Origin: Scalindua sp964344685
GTDB taxonomy: Bacteria > Planctomycetota > Brocadiia > Brocadiales > Scalinduaceae
DNA length: 64,000 nt
Reading direction: 5' to 3'
NCBI GenBank assembly: GCA_964344685.1
Contig: CAYFOK010000006.1
Coordinates: 1 to 64,000, forward strand
Positions 36,281-46,235 of the stretch are shown in pieces; positions within the stretch are counted from its first letter, which is position 1, and every line of letters begins with the position of its first letter. Below the pieces are notes generated by a model, which worked only from the letters and a program-made list of their open reading frames with translations, made no database searches and was not told the origin of the DNA. Made by a program: the position numbers and the translations under genes.

Positions 36281-38190
36281 TGCAAAAGAAGCGTTTTAAT
36301 ATACTTTTTGGGATTATATCTGTACTCTTCCTGGTAATTCTCTGCAAACTGTTTTACATTCAGATGATTCAAGGTGGAAAATACAGCGGTATATCTAATG
36401 ATAAAAGGATAAGAACAGTTGACATCGATACATTAAGAGGAACAATTTATGACCGGAATGGTTCGGTATTAGCCATAGACAAACACTCTTTTGAGCTCAC
36501 TGTTATATATAAAAAGCTGTTTGACACGCACTCATGCTTTAAGCAAAACATATTACCCAAAGTCTCAGAGGTAAAAAAACTGGCAATAAACCATAAACTG
36601 TGTAAAGAATGTCACACAGACAAGGTAATGTGGGTAGAGAAGGTCGCGGGATTACTTGATATACCATATACAGATGTATTCGATAAAGCGACGAAAATTG
36701 TGAGCAAAGTAGAAAGTATCAAGCATTCCGTTGAAAAAAGAAATAAAAGAAAGATACGCATCAGAGAAGAAACTGTACCACACTCCTTAGTCTCACAGGT
36801 ACCATGGGAAAAAGTTGCAAAGTTTGAGGTGGAGATGTTGAATCTGCCAGGAATACAGATAGAAACCAGCCCGGTAAGATTGTACCCTCAGGGCGATATG
36901 TCTTCGCACGTAATAGGCTATGTTGGAAAGATGGGTGAAGAAGAAATACAAAATTATAATTTTAAAACAAAATGGTTTGACAATCTTAAAAACAATAGTG
37001 AGTCAGAGTCAGAATTTTTTACTCAAAAAGCAATTTCGATGGACGCCTTAATCGGAAAAAGCGGTATTGAAAAGTTATATAATTCACGGTTAATGGGTGT
37101 TCCGGGTGAAAGATTTGAAGAAGTAACTCTTGATACAATGCGTGTAGACAAGCTTATTCTGGAAAGGCCTTCAATACCAGGTAATAACATTTTTCTCACC
37201 ATAGACAGCAGGATACAGGGTATTGCTGAGAAGGCACTTGGGGAGAGAAAGGGTTCCGTTATTGTAATGGACCCATGGAATGGCGAAATCATAGCGATAG
37301 CATCCTTTCCCAGATATAATTTAAACACTCTTAATGAGGATTATGCAGCCCTTAGCAAGAACCCCCTTAAGCCCTTTCTCAATAGGCCTATTCAAAGTGC
37401 CCTGCCCCCGGGATCAACCTTTAAAATAATCACTGCAATTGCGGCACTGGAAGAACACAAAATAGATGAAAACTCACACTTTCCATGTTACGGATCATTG
37501 AAAGTTGGAAATATCCGTTTTAGATGTCACACAAGGCAAGGTCACGGTTTATTGAATGTTGAAGAGGCCATACAATATTCATGTAATGTTTTCTTTTTTG
37601 AAACAGCAAAAATACTGGGAGGAACGTTATTAAAAAAATGGGCAGAAAATTTTGGTATGGGAAATACAACCGATGTTGGCCTGGCTTATGAAAAGAAAGG
37701 AAATTTTCCACACTCAAAGTCTATTTCCCAAACAGTAAATTTGTCAATTGGCCAGGGAGCAATGCTGGTCACACCTATACAGATTGCAAGAATGATAGCC
37801 ACTATCGCAAATGGAGGCTGGTATACGAAACCTCATATCCTCCAGAAAATATCCGATCATAAGGGAAATATATTAGTAAACAATAAATATAAGCTGACAG
37901 AAAAAGCTAATATATCAGAAAAAAATATGAATATTATTAGGAATTCATTACGTAAGGTAGTAACAGATGGCACGGCGAAAAGAACCGGTCTGAAAGAATT
38001 GAATGTGGCAGGAAAAACCGGAACAACACAAACATCACTGGAAAATGAAAACCATGCATGGTTTGTTGGATACGCCCCTTTTGAAAATCCGAAGTACTGT
38101 TTTGTCGTTGTGGTAGAGCATACGGAAGGGCACGGAGCTTCAGTTGCCGGCCCTATAGTCAGGGAACTTTTGGAACAGATAGGAATCTAG
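36280..38190 (+). CDS. mrdA: Penicillin-binding protein 2 with a CxxCH motif in its N-terminal module
   Basis: A 636-residue class B PBP of the elongasome. TM helix 8-30, TLRGTIYDRNG at 51-61, and a transpeptidase domain with active-site S379 and K382 (PGSTFK), YSCN and GKTGTTQ. Unusually, residues about 82-130 hold an insertion with C86 and a perfect c-type haem motif CKECH (C108, C111, H112). It lies in the periplasmic pedestal part, where cytochrome c maturation could reach it. Whether haem, zinc or neither binds cannot be told from sequence. The gene follows mreD and precedes rodA. Confidence 0.94.
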   Translation: MQKKRFNILFGIISVLFLVILCKLFYIQMIQGGKYSGISNDKRIRTVDIDTLRGTIYDRNGSVLAIDKHSFELTVIYKKLFDTHSCFKQNILPKVSEVKKLAINHKLCKECHTDKVMWVEKVAGLLDIPYTDVFDKATKIVSKVESIKHSVEKRNKRKIRIREETVPHSLVSQVPWEKVAKFEVEMLNLPGIQIETSPVRLYPQGDMSSHVIGYVGKMGEEEIQNYNFKTKWFDNLKNNSESESEFFTQKAISMDALIGKSGIEKLYNSRLMGVPGERFEEVTLDTMRVDKLILERPSIPGNNIFLTIDSRIQGIAEKALGERKGSVIVMDPWNGEIIAIASFPRYNLNTLNEDYAALSKNPLKPFLNRPIQSALPPGSTFKIITAIAALEEHKIDENSHFPCYGSLKVGNIRFRCHTRQGHGLLNVEEAIQYSCNVFFFETAKILGGTLLKKWAENFGMGNTTDVGLAYEKKGNFPHSKSISQTVNLSIGQGAMLVTPIQIARMIATIANGGWYTKPHILQKISDHKGNILVNNKYKLTEKANISEKNMNIIRNSLRKVVTDGTAKRTGLKELNVAGKTGTTQTSLENENHAWFVGYAPFENPKYCFVVVVEHTEGHGASVAGPIVRELLEQIGI

Positions 38191-38296
38191 TTAGTTGGGC
38201 AGATTAAGAACGCCACCCTTATTATCCACAACAGAGAGGAAACACTTACACACAGAAGCATCTGGTAAAAAATAAAAGTTTAGGAGAATTGTCTAT

Positions 38297-39400
38297 ATGT
38301 ATCGTCTCGTTGGTTTAAGAAATTTTGACTGGCTGATATTTTTATTAGTATGCCTGTTTCTTACTACTGGTTTTTTCTTTGTTTGGAGTGCATCTTCAGA
38401 GAGCTTTGCATTCAAACAAATAATCTGGATAGGTGTTGGAGTGGTTGTTTTTTCTGTTCTATTAATTGTTGACTATTATTCAATCGGAAAGATTTCATAC
38501 ATTTTATATCTAATAGTTCTCTTTTGTCTGTTTTTAGTTTTGTTATTTGGTAAAAAGGTATATGGTGCACAACGATGGCTGATGGTAGGCCCTATCTCCA
38601 TACAACCCTCCGAAATGATGAAGATAGCCCTTGTCTTAGTTCTATCAAGATATTTTGTGGATAAAAAAAACATTGCAGGATTTAGCAGCATTATCTTTCC
38701 TTTAGCTTTGACGTTACTGCCAATGACATTAATTATGAAACAGCCGGATCTTGGCACAAGCTTAATCCTGGTTCCTGTATTTTTTTCAATTATGTTTATT
38801 GCCGGTGTCAGAGCCAAGTATTTGCTTACTTTTATAGCTTTTACCCTGTCTACAATTCCTGTTTTCTGGTATTTTGTGCTTAAGGGTTACCAGAAGGCAA
38901 GAGTAATTAGTTTTCTCTGGCCCGAAGAAGTAAGTAGCTGGGGAGCAGGCTATCATAGAATTCAGTCACTAATAACTATCGGTTCCGGCGGCAGTTTTGG
39001 AAGCGGCTGGGGCAAAGGTGTACAGAGTCAGCTTAACTTTCTTCCACAGGGACATACAGATTTTATTTTCTCGGTCATAGCGGAAGAGTGGGGGTTTTAT
39101 AGAGCTTGTGCAATCCTGTGCCTTTATTTGATTTTTATTGCATGCTGTATAGGTATTGCGTTAAATACCAGGGACCCTTATGGCAGACTGATTGTAACAG
39201 GTTTTACTGCAATGTTTGCCGCTCAGATACTCACGAATGTTGCCATGACAATAGGACTTGCACCAATTACCGGATTGCCATTACCATTTATCAGCTATGG
39301 AGGATCTTCCCTGATATCATCCTTTATAGCATTATCATTTATATTCAACGTCAGAATGAGAAATAGAGTAGCCTTTGCTAGGGATGGATTTTATGAATAA
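38297..39400 (+). CDS. rodA: SEDS-family peptidoglycan polymerase RodA
   Basis: A 367-residue membrane protein with ten or so helices: FFFVWSASSE, YGAQRWLMVGPISIQPSEMMK, MKQPDLGTSLILVP, WGAGYHRIQSLITIGSGG, GSGWGKGVQSQLNFLPQGHTDFIFSVIAEEWGF, and GLAPITGLPLPFISYGGSSL. The catalytic Asp lies in the HTDFIF region. It polymerises glycan strands with PBP2. The following radical SAM gene overlaps its end. Confidence 0.96.
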   Translation: MYRLVGLRNFDWLIFLLVCLFLTTGFFFVWSASSESFAFKQIIWIGVGVVVFSVLLIVDYYSIGKISYILYLIVLFCLFLVLLFGKKVYGAQRWLMVGPISIQPSEMMKIALVLVLSRYFVDKKNIAGFSSIIFPLALTLLPMTLIMKQPDLGTSLILVPVFFSIMFIAGVRAKYLLTFIAFTLSTIPVFWYFVLKGYQKARVISFLWPEEVSSWGAGYHRIQSLITIGSGGSFGSGWGKGVQSQLNFLPQGHTDFIFSVIAEEWGFYRACAILCLYLIFIACCIGIALNTRDPYGRLIVTGFTAMFAAQILTNVAMTIGLAPITGLPLPFISYGGSSLISSFIALSFIFNVRMRNRVAFARDGFYE

Positions 39401-41240
39401 TATTCGTAAATATGTAGAAGACAAAATACTGCCTTTTGTGGAAACTCCCGGACAGTATATTGGTGAGGAATGGAATTCCATCAAAAAGACAGATAACAAT
39501 ATTGACGTTACCATTGCCCTGGCCTTTCCGGATACGTACGCAATAGGGATGTCCCATATGGGTATGCAGATTTTATACGGTCTTTTAAATGAACGGAAAG
39601 ATACGGCTTGTGAGAGAGTATTTGCACCCTGGTATGACATGGATGCCGCTTTACGAGAACACGATATACCATTATATTCTCTGGAAACTTTCAAGCCTTT
39701 AAAGGAATTTGATATTATTGGTTTTTCTCTTCAATATGAACTGTCATTTACAAACGTACTTAACATGCTGGATCTCGCAAAGATACCATTGAAAAGCGAG
39801 GAAAGAGAAGGGAATGACCCGTTAATTATTGCAGGTGGGCCTCTGGCACTTACACCCGAACCAATTTCTGATTTTATTGATATCTTCTTTGTGGGCGATG
39901 CAGAGGAGAAGCTGCCTCAATTTATCGACCACTTTAAGGCACTAAAAAATACTGAAAATTTGTCAAGAGAAGAAAAGATTGTCTCACTTGTAAAAAAGAT
40001 GAAAAACCTTTATGCCCCTTCTCTTTATGAAGTTACTTATGCCTCCGACGGCACCATAAACAGAATAGAACCAAACCTGCCTGGAGTTCCCCCTGTTGTA
40101 CATGGAGCATCAATAGGAAATCTGGGAAAAGCATTTTTTCCTGAAAAACCAATTATCCCATATGTACAGACCGTCTTTGACCGCATCTCAATTGAAGTTA
40201 TGCGAGGCTGCACACAAGGATGCAGATTCTGCCAGGCCGGAATGACAAAACGGCCAAATAGAATAAGATCAGTGGATAAAATCCTTAATATGGCCACAGA
40301 TTGCTACCACAACACGGGACACGACGAAATATCCCTCGGAGCATTATCAATAAGTGACTACCCTCATCTGAAAGATTTGATGGCTCATATGGGTAAGGCT
40401 TTCAACCAAGAAAAAGTAAATATCGCATTTCCTTCCCTGAGGGTTTCTGATCAACTGACGGGATTACCTTCTCTTCTCAACACGGTACGCAAATCCGGTT
40501 TAACATTGGCCCCTGAAGCTGCCACTACAAGGCTCAGAAAGGTAATTAACAAAAATATTACGAACGAGGATCTTTTTGCGGGAGTTAAAGAAGCGTATAA
40601 AGAGGGGTGGAATCTGGTTAAACTATACTTTATGGTTGGCCTACCTACCGAAACAGATGAGGACGTTGAAGAGATAGTAAACCTGGCTTACAAAATTTCC
40701 AGTCTTAAGAAAGAGGTTAAAGGATCACATGGAAATGTGAATATAACGATATCAACTTTCGTCCCAAAGGCCCATACCCCATTTCAATGGGAACCAATGA
40801 TTTCACTGGAAAGAATAAAAGAAATTAAGTGCATCATAATGAATAAGATCAGGCACAAAAGGATTCGTGTAAAATTCAATAAGCCGGAGAGAAGCATACT
40901 GGAAGGAATATTTGCACGTGGTGATAGACGGCTGGGACAAGTAATTCTCAACGCCTGGCAGGATGGTTGCAAGTTTGACTCATGGGATGACCATTTTGAT
41001 TATGGCAAATGGAAAATTGCATTAGAAAAAGCGGGCCTGGACGAAAATTTTTACTTATGTAGAGATAGAGGAGAAGATGAGATCCTGCCATGGGAGCATC
41101 TAAGCTGTGGGTTGATTAAAGAATTTCTGATAAACGAGAGAAACAAATCTTTTAATCAGGAGTTTACACCTGATTGTTTTATAGATGGTTGTCCGGATTG
41201 CGGTGCATGTCCAAGATCTGAGCATTATGTAAAAAACTGA
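39393..41240 (+). CDS. Radical SAM protein of the TIGR03960 type
   Basis: A protein of about 615 residues. The N-terminal half is a cobalamin-binding-like region (LAFPDTYAIGMSHMGMQILY, IIGFSLQYELSFTNVLNML, AGGPLALTPEPIS). It is followed by a radical SAM core with the cluster motif CTQGCRFCQAG, and a C-terminal Cys set CFIDGCPDCGACP. The family is widespread and often found beside its small partner (DUF2344); that partner is absent here. Function is uncertain; a maturation or RNA-modification role has been guessed for the family. It overlaps rodA, so it belongs to the same transcript. An ATG at 39384 is an alternative start. Confidence 0.88.
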   Translation: MNNIRKYVEDKILPFVETPGQYIGEEWNSIKKTDNNIDVTIALAFPDTYAIGMSHMGMQILYGLLNERKDTACERVFAPWYDMDAALREHDIPLYSLETFKPLKEFDIIGFSLQYELSFTNVLNMLDLAKIPLKSEEREGNDPLIIAGGPLALTPEPISDFIDIFFVGDAEEKLPQFIDHFKALKNTENLSREEKIVSLVKKMKNLYAPSLYEVTYASDGTINRIEPNLPGVPPVVHGASIGNLGKAFFPEKPIIPYVQTVFDRISIEVMRGCTQGCRFCQAGMTKRPNRIRSVDKILNMATDCYHNTGHDEISLGALSISDYPHLKDLMAHMGKAFNQEKVNIAFPSLRVSDQLTGLPSLLNTVRKSGLTLAPEAATTRLRKVINKNITNEDLFAGVKEAYKEGWNLVKLYFMVGLPTETDEDVEEIVNLAYKISSLKKEVKGSHGNVNITISTFVPKAHTPFQWEPMISLERIKEIKCIIMNKIRHKRIRVKFNKPERSILEGIFARGDRRLGQVILNAWQDGCKFDSWDDHFDYGKWKIALEKAGLDENFYLCRDRGEDEILPWEHLSCGLIKEFLINERNKSFNQEFTPDCFIDGCPDCGACPRSEHYVKN

Positions 41241-41250
41241 CACTTATCAT

Positions 41251-44217
41251 CTAATTTCCATAATACATAAATGTTGCCCAGTAGTATGGCGCTTTGTATT
41301 CCTCTCCAAAGTCGCCACCTATAAATTGTCGTTTCACATCTGTGACAGCATCTAAATAACTCATTTCCCTGTCTTGAACCAAACCATACATTGTTGCCAT
41401 AAACCGTGATGTAGACTCACCCGCTACCCTCCAGAGTGATATAGAAACCGACTTAACACCGGATAATACAAAAGAGTGGATTAGCCGGTTAAAACTATCA
41501 TCCTCGTAAATCTCTCCCAACCCCGTATCAAATGCCGACAGGTTAACCAGATCGGCTCTGATTTCCATTTTTGCGATCTCTTTGATTCGCAAGTAACCAT
41601 CTTCTTTTCCCATCTCTTTAAATTGAGATAAAACCAGTGCAGAGAGCTCCGGTACTTCCGGAACCAAAAGACCGTGAGTTGCAAAATGAAGCACTTTGTA
41701 ATCATAGAATTTCCAGTCATCCGATAGTTCTTTTATGTCTCTTTCCTTTATATTCTTACCTGTATAAAAATTAGACCTGCTAAATACGTTTTTAATTTTT
41801 TTGACCTCATTCCGTGTTTCCGGCAGATCAGACCACGAAGTAATACCCAGAACATTGTAGGCATTTCCGACAGAACGTATATTTTCCAGGCCGGGATAAA
41901 AACTTTTCAATAAAAGATCCGTCTGGATCTCTTCGAGATTAGTATAAATATTTTTTGTCAATACAGCCAGTTGGACCCTGTTCTCTATTTTTTCTGCCTT
42001 AAAACCTGAATCTTCATACACCGCTCCACCAAAAGCCAATAGCGGCTTACGGTCTTCATCATATTCCCGCTTCCTGACAAGCTTACGAGTATCCAAAGAT
42101 TGTGCATAGCTTATACTATGATTTTCTACCAGGTATTGCCCATTCTCATCTATAAAGGTTCCGAAAGGCACAAAGGTCAAAATCCCTCCCGGAACAATAA
42201 TAAGGTTCTTCTTGCCCTTAATCTGTTCCTCCATCGGCTTGATAAGTAGTTCATAAAGCGAGCTTCCAATCTCCTTGGCTTTTACCCTATGCAAACCTTC
42301 TTTAGGGCTGTAAATATCTGTCACACTGCCTATGCGGCCATGCAATGGAGGCTCTTTTAATAAAGAGCCGTAATAGTTGATAATATTACTAAAATCATTT
42401 TTTTCTTCGCTTAGATTACGTTGATTTACTAACAAAGTCCTTATCTGTGCTCCGTATTTACCAATGGATGATTGGACAAAGGATTTGTGCGATATCTCCT
42501 TACCGGTAATCCCTTTCTTCGTAATAGCAATCTGTACTATATTTTCCAGGTTAACGTTTGCATAGATGATTATTACCGTATCATCATCCAGCGTTTCCTG
42601 AATTTCCTCTACTTCCTGTTGCCGAATCCATTTTTCCTTCTTCTTTATGTATTTCACACCTTCGGTAAACCTTTCTATCTGGAGCTTTGCCCTGATGAGT
42701 TCGATAGACTGCAAGGCGGAATTCGCATCGTTATCTTTGATATAGGCTGAAGTTAATAACTGATATGCGTGTACCAGATTACTCAAAAGGCTTTTGCGTA
42801 TTTCTCCGATTGCATTTTTACGTAACTCTTCTATTATAGATAAAGATTCCTTAAAGTGTTCAATTGCTGTTTTATACTTTTTTTGTACAATGTAAATGGT
42901 ACCAATTCTATTGAGATCTCTGTAAATATCAGTATCCTTCTCAATTTTTCTATTATTAGCCAAAACCTGTTCATAGGGGTAGATTATCTTGTCATGTTTG
43001 TTCCAGTAGAAGCGGTAATACAAATCAAGGTTTTTTGATTCAAGGACTTCACCTGCTTCTGCTTGCAATTTTCTGTCCACATCTAATGCCTTTTCATAAT
43101 ACTCCAAGGCCTTGTCATATTTCCCGAGGGAATCGTAAACACTGCCGATATTGTTCAGGCTAATGGATGTATTATCGTCCTGTCCCGGCTCCCTGGCGAC
43201 GCCCAGGGCATCTTCAAAATACATGACAGCCTTTTCATGCATGCCCTGGTTTTGATAAACAGTGCCAATATTGTTGAGGCAGGCAGCAACGTTGCTACTT
43301 TGGCCCAGATTTCTGTATATGTCCAGAGCCTCCAGGTAATACTTGATAGCCATTTCATTTTGACCCGTAGTTTTGCAAAAATCGCTGATCTTACTAATCC
43401 TGCGTCGAAAGACAATGCTATCCTGCTTCCACAGCTTTCTATATATATTTAAAGATTCTTCATAATACTTGACAGCGGTAATATATTGTTCCCAATAGTT
43501 GTAGATATTTCCAATATTGTTGAGCCCATTTGAAATCTCTTCTTCCAGCCCCAGTTTTTTGTATATGGACAAAGCTTTATCATAGTACTCAATGGCATTA
43601 TCATATTTTCCAATGGTTTCGTAGACTCTGCCGACATTATTGAAGTCCGCAGCAATATTAGATTCCCGGTTGAGCTTTTTGTCTAAATCCAAAGCTCTCT
43701 CAAGATATTCGATAGCCGTATCATACTGTCCCAAAGAGTTGTAAGTATTGCCAATGAAGTTAAGGTTTGCGACAATTTTATGCTCATTCCCCAGTCTTCT
43801 GTATATGTCTAAAGCCTCCAGGTAATACTTGACGGCTACATCATGCTGTTTCAAATAATTATAAAAATACCCAAAGCTGTTTAGGCAGTCGGCAATTATG
43901 TCATCCCGTTTGAGCTTTCTAGCTATTTTCAAAGCTTCATCAATTTTATCGGTAGCCGTTTTATATTGACCGGCCAGAGAATAATAATAAGCGGCCTGAT
44001 TTAAGCCTGTCACTATATTTAATTTTATCGGATCGGGAGAGTCTTTTTCAGCTTGAACCGTTTTTTCATACATCTCTACCGCCTTTAAATATTCACCCAG
44101 CTTTTCAAATTCCTGTGCCTTATACCTGTTTGCATCTACGGCTTGTCCTTCCTGTGCATAAAGAGGTAAACCGGCAAATAATATCAGCAAAAAACTTAAT
44201 AAGGCTATTATTTTCAT
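41251..44217 (-). CDS. Exported TPR-CHAT protein with Phe in place of the catalytic Cys
   Basis: A 988-residue protein. A signal peptide (SFLLILFAGLPLYAQ, likely cut after AQ) is followed by about ten tetratricopeptide repeats (NNIGNIYNYWEQYITAVKYYEESL and similar), then a C-terminal CHAT caspase-like domain. The catalytic His is present in VLHFATHG (H848). The usual LSACETGLG reads LSAFDTGLG, with F896 (codon TTT, 41530-41532) where Cys is expected. The protease is probably dead or repurposed as a scaffold. CHAT proteins with Cys cleave partner proteins; this one is exported, unlike the cytosolic immune CHATs. It lies downstream of the octahaem cytochrome gene. Confidence 0.88.
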   Translation of the reverse strand: MKIIALLSFLLILFAGLPLYAQEGQAVDANRYKAQEFEKLGEYLKAVEMYEKTVQAEKDSPDPIKLNIVTGLNQAAYYYSLAGQYKTATDKIDEALKIARKLKRDDIIADCLNSFGYFYNYLKQHDVAVKYYLEALDIYRRLGNEHKIVANLNFIGNTYNSLGQYDTAIEYLERALDLDKKLNRESNIAADFNNVGRVYETIGKYDNAIEYYDKALSIYKKLGLEEEISNGLNNIGNIYNYWEQYITAVKYYEESLNIYRKLWKQDSIVFRRRISKISDFCKTTGQNEMAIKYYLEALDIYRNLGQSSNVAACLNNIGTVYQNQGMHEKAVMYFEDALGVAREPGQDDNTSISLNNIGSVYDSLGKYDKALEYYEKALDVDRKLQAEAGEVLESKNLDLYYRFYWNKHDKIIYPYEQVLANNRKIEKDTDIYRDLNRIGTIYIVQKKYKTAIEHFKESLSIIEELRKNAIGEIRKSLLSNLVHAYQLLTSAYIKDNDANSALQSIELIRAKLQIERFTEGVKYIKKKEKWIRQQEVEEIQETLDDDTVIIIYANVNLENIVQIAITKKGITGKEISHKSFVQSSIGKYGAQIRTLLVNQRNLSEEKNDFSNIINYYGSLLKEPPLHGRIGSVTDIYSPKEGLHRVKAKEIGSSLYELLIKPMEEQIKGKKNLIIVPGGILTFVPFGTFIDENGQYLVENHSISYAQSLDTRKLVRKREYDEDRKPLLAFGGAVYEDSGFKAEKIENRVQLAVLTKNIYTNLEEIQTDLLLKSFYPGLENIRSVGNAYNVLGITSWSDLPETRNEVKKIKNVFSRSNFYTGKNIKERDIKELSDDWKFYDYKVLHFATHGLLVPEVPELSALVLSQFKEMGKEDGYLRIKEIAKMEIRADLVNLSAFDTGLGEIYEDDSFNRLIHSFVLSGVKSVSISLWRVAGESTSRFMATMYGLVQDREMSYLDAVTDVKRQFIGGDFGEEYKAPYYWATFMYYGN

Positions 44218-44257
44218 ATGCGTTTAACTTAATTATGTTAACTAAAAGATGATTAGT

Positions 44258-44287
44258 ATTATATAAAAGAGATATAGAGCAATCTAA
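44258..44287 (-). promoter_or_regulatory. Possible promoter of the TPR-CHAT gene
   Basis: On the minus strand TTAGAT (44282-44287), an 18-base spacer and TATAAT (44258-44263) precede the gene starting at 44217. The -10 is perfect, the -35 poor. It lies downstream of the terminator at 44351, so it would allow separate transcription. Confidence 0.4.
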
Positions 44288-44350
44288 TTAAAATGTGTAA
44301 ACGAATTATTATCATAGCAAATCAATATATCCCTACTCTAGAATTTAATC

Positions 44351-44384
44351 AAAAAAAAAGGCGCTCATTATCTGAGCGCCTTTT
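44351..44384 (-). terminator. Rho-independent terminator after the octahaem cytochrome
   Basis: A GC-rich 8-bp stem (GGCGCTCA with TGAGCGCC, loop of five) extended by A/T pairs is followed, in the minus direction, by a run of nine T. It lies 50 bases after the stop codon of the octahaem cytochrome gene. It is a textbook intrinsic terminator. Confidence 0.9.
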
Positions 44385-44433
44385 CCACTATCTTATTACT
44401 GCGAACAAACATCATCCGCATTAATGTACTTAT

Positions 44434-46197
44434 TTAATAATCCAAATCTTTTACTTCCCACACATTGCCTTCTGGTATCTTTACTTCACTTTTGTGGCTG
44501 CTACCGCTTCCACTGCTGCTGTGTGAGACAGATTTTGCACCACCGAGACCCTGCTCAATAGCATGCTCTCTACGCAGCCTCATTCCCTCGGATTGTATCT
44601 TTCCAAGCTGCTGAAGCATAGGCGACTGGCCCCACCACCACATAATATCCTGCTGGGCGTGGGCATAGCCTTTATAACCCTGAAGTTTATACCAGAACCA
44701 CATCTTGGCATATTCCGTCTCTATTAAAGATGGGTTATTTTCACCCTGGTAAAACATGGCATATACACCAAGGATTGGACCGACAACCGGTACCTTCCCG
44801 CCTAACGTCTTAAAGGCATTATATACGCCATCTCCGACTAAGGATGCTGGCAGCAGCTCAGCAAGCTTATCACCAAGCGGATAAATATCGCGCTCTCCAA
44901 CAGAAGGATACAAAATGTCCTCAGCAATAAGATCATCGATTATCTTCTGCGCATCATCTGTAATCTTGAAAGCCTGGAACATGTATTCATCAAGCTGTTC
45001 CAGCCAGGTTGTCGCAAAACGAGGACTATGACAATTTGAGCAGACCTCTATCCACTTATCCCTCTTATCAAGGTTTTCATCAGAATAAACATCGATCTTA
45101 GGAGCAATAATATTTATTCCGTAAGGATAAGCTTTCAGTGAAGATTTATACTCAACATGTTTCCCTCTTATCATGATTTCTTTAGGAGGGACTGTACCCA
45201 TACGCCAGATACCCTTTGAAACGAAATTATGCGTAAATCTTCCGCCACCCTGATACATATGACAGAACTGACATGTTGGTGTACGGTACTCTTCACCAAC
45301 CTGTACGTGAGCAAGAGGTTTATCAAAATTATAGTGCTCCTCTTCCATCTCTAAAATTATTCCATGTTTTGACTCACCATATGACTCAGCATCCGGATGG
45401 TCAGGACCCATATGACATGTCATACAGGCCTTTGGGTTTCTACCCTCTGCAGCAGAGAAGGAGTGTCTTGTGTGACATGGATCACATTTGGTTGAAACAC
45501 CGTGACACATATCACAACCGCCATTACCTGCCAACCATCCCCTTCTATCTGCCTCTGCGTACCAGGGAACAAGAACGTTTGCTTCCATTGCCTGTATGTG
45601 GTTAGGACGCCCATGGTCTTTTTCGCTGTTAAACTGGCGCACCTGCCTTTCGTGACATTCACTGCATACTTCAGCATGCGGCATCCTTATTTCGTTTTTC
45701 TCCGTATCTGCATGGCAATCAAAACAGTCAACATTGATAATTTCTCTTCCAATAGACTCCTCTATAATTTTGGTCTTCCGTGCAATTAAAGGAGTCTTCC
45801 TCGGGTTAAAATGTGCGGACCCTTTCCAGTCAACCACTGCACCCGTATTTATACCGTCATGACATCTGATACAAAGATCTCTGCGCTCTTTCTCAATAAA
45901 CAAAGAATGGTCTAAAATATCCATCTTTTCATAATGCCTCATAGGAGACATGTACATCTGCATCTTCAAAGGCTTGTAATAGTCTTTGAAGAGACCAGCA
46001 CCCTCACTGAGACCAACATTGTCCTTAAAGACAGGACTGTACCAGTCAGGAAACCCTTCATAAATATCCACTGTCTTTGGCACGTAAGGTTCCTTCGCCG
46101 CAGCCTCATCATGTGCTCGAACTGATCCCGAGAACTGTATGGCTATAACCAGCAACGCCACAGTAAGGAAAAGCATCAGTTTTTTTGCGTAATTCAT
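44434..46197 (-). CDS. Octahaem hydroxylamine-oxidoreductase-like cytochrome c (paralogue 1)
   Basis: A 587-residue exported cytochrome with a signal peptide (LMLFLTVALLVIAIQFSGSVRA) and eight CxxCH sites starting at C109, 158, 178, 228, 238, 258, 309 and 386. The order and spacing, with CDPCHTRHSFSAAEGRNPKAC..CHMGPDHPDAESYGESKHG, fit the HAO family. Anammox bacteria encode about ten paralogues that oxidise hydrazine or hydroxylamine, or reduce nitrite. A Tyr-rich tail (WFWYKLQGYKGY) could supply the haem-crosslinking Tyr of the oxidising types, but I cannot assign it by eye. A Ser/Gly-rich C-terminal tail is unusual. A dihaem cytochrome gene lies 38 bp upstream in the same operon. Confidence 0.93.
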   Translation of the reverse strand: MNYAKKLMLFLTVALLVIAIQFSGSVRAHDEAAAKEPYVPKTVDIYEGFPDWYSPVFKDNVGLSEGAGLFKDYYKPLKMQMYMSPMRHYEKMDILDHSLFIEKERRDLCIRCHDGINTGAVVDWKGSAHFNPRKTPLIARKTKIIEESIGREIINVDCFDCHADTEKNEIRMPHAEVCSECHERQVRQFNSEKDHGRPNHIQAMEANVLVPWYAEADRRGWLAGNGGCDMCHGVSTKCDPCHTRHSFSAAEGRNPKACMTCHMGPDHPDAESYGESKHGIILEMEEEHYNFDKPLAHVQVGEEYRTPTCQFCHMYQGGGRFTHNFVSKGIWRMGTVPPKEIMIRGKHVEYKSSLKAYPYGINIIAPKIDVYSDENLDKRDKWIEVCSNCHSPRFATTWLEQLDEYMFQAFKITDDAQKIIDDLIAEDILYPSVGERDIYPLGDKLAELLPASLVGDGVYNAFKTLGGKVPVVGPILGVYAMFYQGENNPSLIETEYAKMWFWYKLQGYKGYAHAQQDIMWWWGQSPMLQQLGKIQSEGMRLRREHAIEQGLGGAKSVSHSSSGSGSSHKSEVKIPEGNVWEVKDLDY

Positions 46198-46235
46198 AAT
46201 ACTTATTCTCCTTTAATTTATATTATATAAAAATC

